Assembly: GCF_041146395.1 (NCBI RefSeq) | Contig: NC_090996.1 | Coordinates: 35,550,738 to 35,614,737, forward strand | Reading direction: 5' to 3' | DNA from: Eulemur rufifrons | Lineage: Eukaryota; Chordata; Mammalia; Primates; Lemuridae | DNA length: 64,000 nucleotides | In this document: positions 1 to 64,000 of the stretch, in pieces | Layout of the letters: every line of letters starts with the position of its first letter | How positions within the stretch are numbered: position 1 is the first letter of the stretch | Notes under the pieces: model-generated | Seen by the model: only the letters and a program-made list of their open reading frames with translations | What the model was told of the DNA's origin: nothing | The model's database searches: none | Position numbers and translations under genes: made by a program

Positions 1-769
1 TATAGCAATTTTAGATAAAATTTTTAAAATTAGAAAATCTAAAATTTAATACTTTTGCAAAGTAAGTGAACAAAGTGTACTTCTGTGTTTCCAATTGGCA
101 CGAGGAAAACTTGAGGATTTAAAAATAACAGTTTATTGGACCATGACGAGGTCACAGAAGATTGCTAATAAGTTCAGTAGAAGAACTGAGAACAAACTGA
201 GTTAATCTCTGATACCCTAAAGCTACTTCTTTAGAAAATTCTAGAAAACACAAGAATATATAAGCACATGTTCCATGAGCTGTCATTGACAACATCATCA
301 CACGTCACGTAGCCTTTGGAAGAACTCCGTGGTAGACTCATGAGAAATGACTTTTTGGTATCACTCTGAAAATGACTCTGAAAGGGTCTCGCAGTCTCTG
401 GACCACACATTAAGAACCTTGGAGCCACAGACTTCAACTCCTGGCCTACTGCATGTCTTTGTAATGAGGTTTTATTGGAAGCTGCACCACTCAAAATGCT
501 TGCTAGCCCTCCCGCAGCTGTGAGTAGGAGCCTGCAGTCCTTGACAGGCTGGTGGCGTTGCCAGCTAAGTGCAAGTGATCTGCTTTGATGGCTCAGCTAG
601 GGGCAAGGTTGACATGTTTTTATGAAAATAAAAGAGCCTACCAATAACATTTCCGCAATAAACAGCTCTTTATGTTTTGTAGCTGGTATCAATTCCTTGG
701 ATTAGCCAGAAATTCTTAAAGTAGCCGCCACTCTCGGAACTGTGAGATTTTACCTCTTGTCTGATGTAG
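1..769. other. IFT140 intron, left edge
   Basis: AT-rich intronic sequence ending in the pyrimidine tract and AG acceptor at 768-769. I recognise no repeat or other gene in it with confidence. Confidence 0.7.

Positions 770-64000
<63,231 letters not shown>

Overview
The window is mammalian nuclear DNA. It has split genes with GT-AG introns, dense SINE, LINE and LTR debris, and no compact operon-like coding. The Alu elements are dimeric and 7SL-derived, and carry strepsirrhine-type variants: the 'cagcctgagcaagagcaag' left-arm version, and a T/A-rich middle segment in the minus-strand Alu at 38.4-38.7 kb that I associate with Malagasy lemurs. My best guess is a lemur (established knowledge plus inference; no database was searched).

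Two protein-coding genes are present. IFT140 runs left to right across the whole window. I placed 21 consecutive coding exons (770-63470) by splice sites, reading phase and recognisable protein sequence. They total 2985 nt, or 995 codons, with no frame break, and correspond roughly to human residues 50 to 1045 of about 1462. The first coding exon(s) and the C-terminal third lie outside. The first 15 exons (770-30831) encode the WD40 propeller region, exon 16 the transition, and exons 17-21 (61352-63470) the start of the TPR-like helical region.

TMEM204, a 226-residue claudin-like four-pass membrane protein, is nested on the opposite strand inside the 26.7-kb IFT140 intron at 34622-61351. Its three coding exons are complete (54412-54133, 47548-47393, 37311-37067). 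A CpG-rich block at 54.48-55.02 kb lies just upstream of its start codon and is its likely promoter. A candidate poly(A) signal lies about 540 nt past the stop.

The rest is intronic: Alu and Alu monomers, old L1 remnants (several copies of one 3'-end family), L2 and MIR fragments, MER20 and MER5-like DNA transposons, three MaLR-type LTR remnants, short tandem repeats and homopolymers. The two genes share no pathway visible here. IFT140 is a ciliary retrograde-transport subunit and TMEM204 is an endothelial junction protein; their link is the nested antisense layout, also known in human. I found no credible undescribed system. The more useful observations concern splice-site context, inverted Alu pairs, a 71-nt intron and small tandem duplications.
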